Shown: positions 5,330-6,206 of the stretch, piece after piece
Layout: every line of letters begins with the position of its first letter
Position numbering within the stretch: position 1 is the first letter of the stretch
DNA from: an uncultured Eubacteriales bacterium
GTDB taxonomy: Bacteria > Bacillota > Clostridia > Lachnospirales > Lachnospiraceae
Length of the DNA: 6,206 nt
Assembly (NCBI GenBank): GCA_900544525.1
Contig: UQVN01000202.1
Location: 1-6,206, forward strand
Direction of reading: 5' to 3'
The notes under the pieces: generated by a model
Databases searched by the model: none
Seen by the model: the letters and a program-made list of their open reading frames with translations, nothing else
Told to the model about the DNA's origin: nothing
Program-made: the position numbers and the translations under genes

Positions 5330-6006
5330 AAGTATTAATAGAGCATCAATTTTTTGGATTTATTTTATGTGTATTAGCGTTTCGAATTGGAGTTTCTATT
5401 AGCCAAAAAGTAAAGACCCCAGTTGCGAATCCATTATTATTGGCAATGATTATTATCATTGGTTTTTTGATGGTAACGGGAATCAGTGTGGATCAATTTC
5501 AAGTTGGTGGAAGTCTCGTTAATATGTTATTATCACCTGCTACAGCGATTTTAGCCCTTTCTATTTATCGTCAAAGACAGATTTTAAAAGAATATTTTTT
5601 ACCAATTGTGATAGGATGTCTTGCAGGTTCGATAACTTCCATGGGAAGTGTTTATGTGTTATGTCGTCTTTTTCATTTAGATGAAAAGATGTCAGCGTCT
5701 TTAATACCAAAATCTGTTACAACGCCGATTGCGATGAAAGTTTCTGAAAGCATTGGTGGAATTAGTTCCATTACGGTAGCAGCCGTTGTAATCACTGGGA
5801 TTGTTGGAGCGATTATAGCTCCTGTTTTAATTCGAATTTTTCGTGTGAAAAATCCTGTAGCAGCAGGCGTTGCTATTGGTACTTGTAGCCATGCTATGGG
5901 AACAACTAAGGCCATTGAAATAGGAGAAATTGAAGGAGCAATGAGCAGTGTTGCCATTGGAACATCAGGTTTAGTCACTGTTTTGATATCTTTATTGTTA
6001 GTATAG
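5326..6006 (+). CDS. lrgB: LrgB/CidB family membrane protein
   Basis: The 226-aa polytopic membrane protein is the large partner of the LrgA-like protein, close to the usual family length of about 230 aa. Hydrophobic segments run at roughly 9-26, 37-52, 63-81, 91-114, 148-172 and 206-226. The family signatures are LLSPATAILALSIYRQ (68-83), PKSVTTPIAMKVSE (128-141), and SHAMGTTKA (188-196) followed by EGA (203-205). Together with LrgA it forms the membrane complex described as antiholin-like in staphylococci and as a pyruvate facilitator in B. subtilis (PftB). Distant relatives include E. coli YohK and the plastid glycolate/glycerate transporter PLGG1. Nothing is truncated, and the frame ends 42 nt before a terminator hairpin. 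The pyruvate reading is favoured by the nearby PFOR gene, but this is inference. Confidence 0.93.
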   Translation: MKVLIEHQFFGFILCVLAFRIGVSISQKVKTPVANPLLLAMIIIIGFLMVTGISVDQFQVGGSLVNMLLSPATAILALSIYRQRQILKEYFLPIVIGCLAGSITSMGSVYVLCRLFHLDEKMSASLIPKSVTTPIAMKVSESIGGISSITVAAVVITGIVGAIIAPVLIRIFRVKNPVAAGVAIGTCSHAMGTTKAIEIGEIEGAMSSVAIGTSGLVTVLISLLLV

Positions 6007-6048
6007 AGAAAGTAAGAAATAAATGATATTTGTATATTAGTATAAGCC

Positions 6049-6086
6049 AAAAGTGGCGGTGTTATAATAGCATCGCCACTTTTGAT
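6049..6086. terminator. Intrinsic terminator after lrgB, possibly bidirectional
   Basis: AAAAGTGGCG (6049-6058) pairs with CGCCACTTTT (6074-6083) over 10 bp, extended inward by three pairs including one G-U, with a nine-base loop. The AAAA and TTTT flanks are part of the stem, so it could act on either strand. The T-tract is short (TTTTGATTT), so efficiency is uncertain. Confidence 0.75.
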
Positions 6087-6090
6087 TTAC

Positions 6091-6106
6091 ATAGGTATAT
6101 ACCTAT
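6091..6106. promoter_or_regulatory. 16-bp perfect palindrome, candidate operator
   Basis: ATAGGTATATACCTAT is a perfect inverted repeat without a spacer, 8 nt after the lrgB terminator stem. Its two-fold symmetry suits a dimeric DNA-binding regulator rather than an RNA hairpin, which would lack a loop. It could control a gene beyond the window. The regulator is not identifiable. Confidence 0.4.
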
Positions 6107-6116
6107 TATAAGAAAA
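6103..6116. repeat. 14-bp direct repeat, copy 1
   Basis: CTATTATAAGAAAA recurs exactly at 6143-6156, 40 bp downstream. The first four bases of this copy are the end of the 16-bp palindrome. Spacing of about four helical turns would place both copies on the same DNA face, but the low-complexity composition calls for caution. Confidence 0.45.
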
Positions 6117-6142
6117 ATAAGGATGTTTTGTATTTTTATTTT

Positions 6143-6156
6143 CTATTATAAGAAAA
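6143..6156. repeat. 14-bp direct repeat, copy 2
   Basis: This is an exact copy of 6103-6116. The last 50 bases of the window after it are A+T-rich and show no start codon with a convincing RBS. Confidence 0.45.
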
Positions 6157-6206
6157 CAATTTTTAATATGAATATGAAATTCGATGAATAAAGCTACAAC
6201 TGGTGT

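Noticed and set aside
5673..6050. 125-codon open frame on the - strand opposite lrgB
   Set aside because: It is antisense to a well-conserved LrgB region; its apparent hydrophobic composition mirrors the membrane-protein codons on the other strand.

Overview
The window looks like chromosome of a strictly anaerobic, low-GC Firmicute, most likely a clostridial gut lineage such as Lachnospiraceae. This rests on the A+T-rich intergenic DNA, strong AGGAGG-type ribosome binding sites, intrinsic terminators with T-tracts, and a full-length single-chain pyruvate:ferredoxin oxidoreductase of the clostridial size (1174 aa). The family assignment to Lachnospiraceae is inference. All genes read on the + strand. 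No rRNA, tRNA, CRISPR array or transposase gene was seen.

Layout. Positions 1-171 hold a sigma-A-like promoter with a 13-bp palindrome across its -10 box, a leader with a small hairpin, and a strong RBS. Positions 172-3696 encode PFOR (nifJ). Positions 3697-3930 are a run of hairpins, including two near-identical 29-nt palindromic units, ending in a canonical intrinsic terminator. Positions 3931-4274 are A+T-rich with no convincing gene; they hold one degenerate 27-bp direct repeat and an A/T hairpin. A good promoter at 4275-4303 precedes a possible 17-aa cysteine-rich leader peptide (4330-4383) and then a short, divergent MoaC-family protein (4404-4811) that lacks several canonical catalytic residues. 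A two-hairpin spacer (4812-4951) leads into lrgA and lrgB (4952-6006), which overlap by ATGA and are translationally coupled. The last 200 bases hold a terminator, a 16-bp perfect palindrome and a 14-bp direct repeat, possibly the control region of a gene beyond the window.

How the genes may work together. PFOR turns pyruvate and CoA into acetyl-CoA, CO2 and reduced ferredoxin. LrgAB-type membrane pairs, long described as holin/antiholin-like, have been shown in some Firmicutes (PftAB of Bacillus subtilis, LrgAB of Streptococcus mutans) to move pyruvate. A pyruvate-centred neighbourhood is therefore plausible, although terminators separate the units and they are not one operon. The MoaC-like protein has no molybdenum-cofactor partner gene in view, and its altered active site makes a non-canonical role worth considering.
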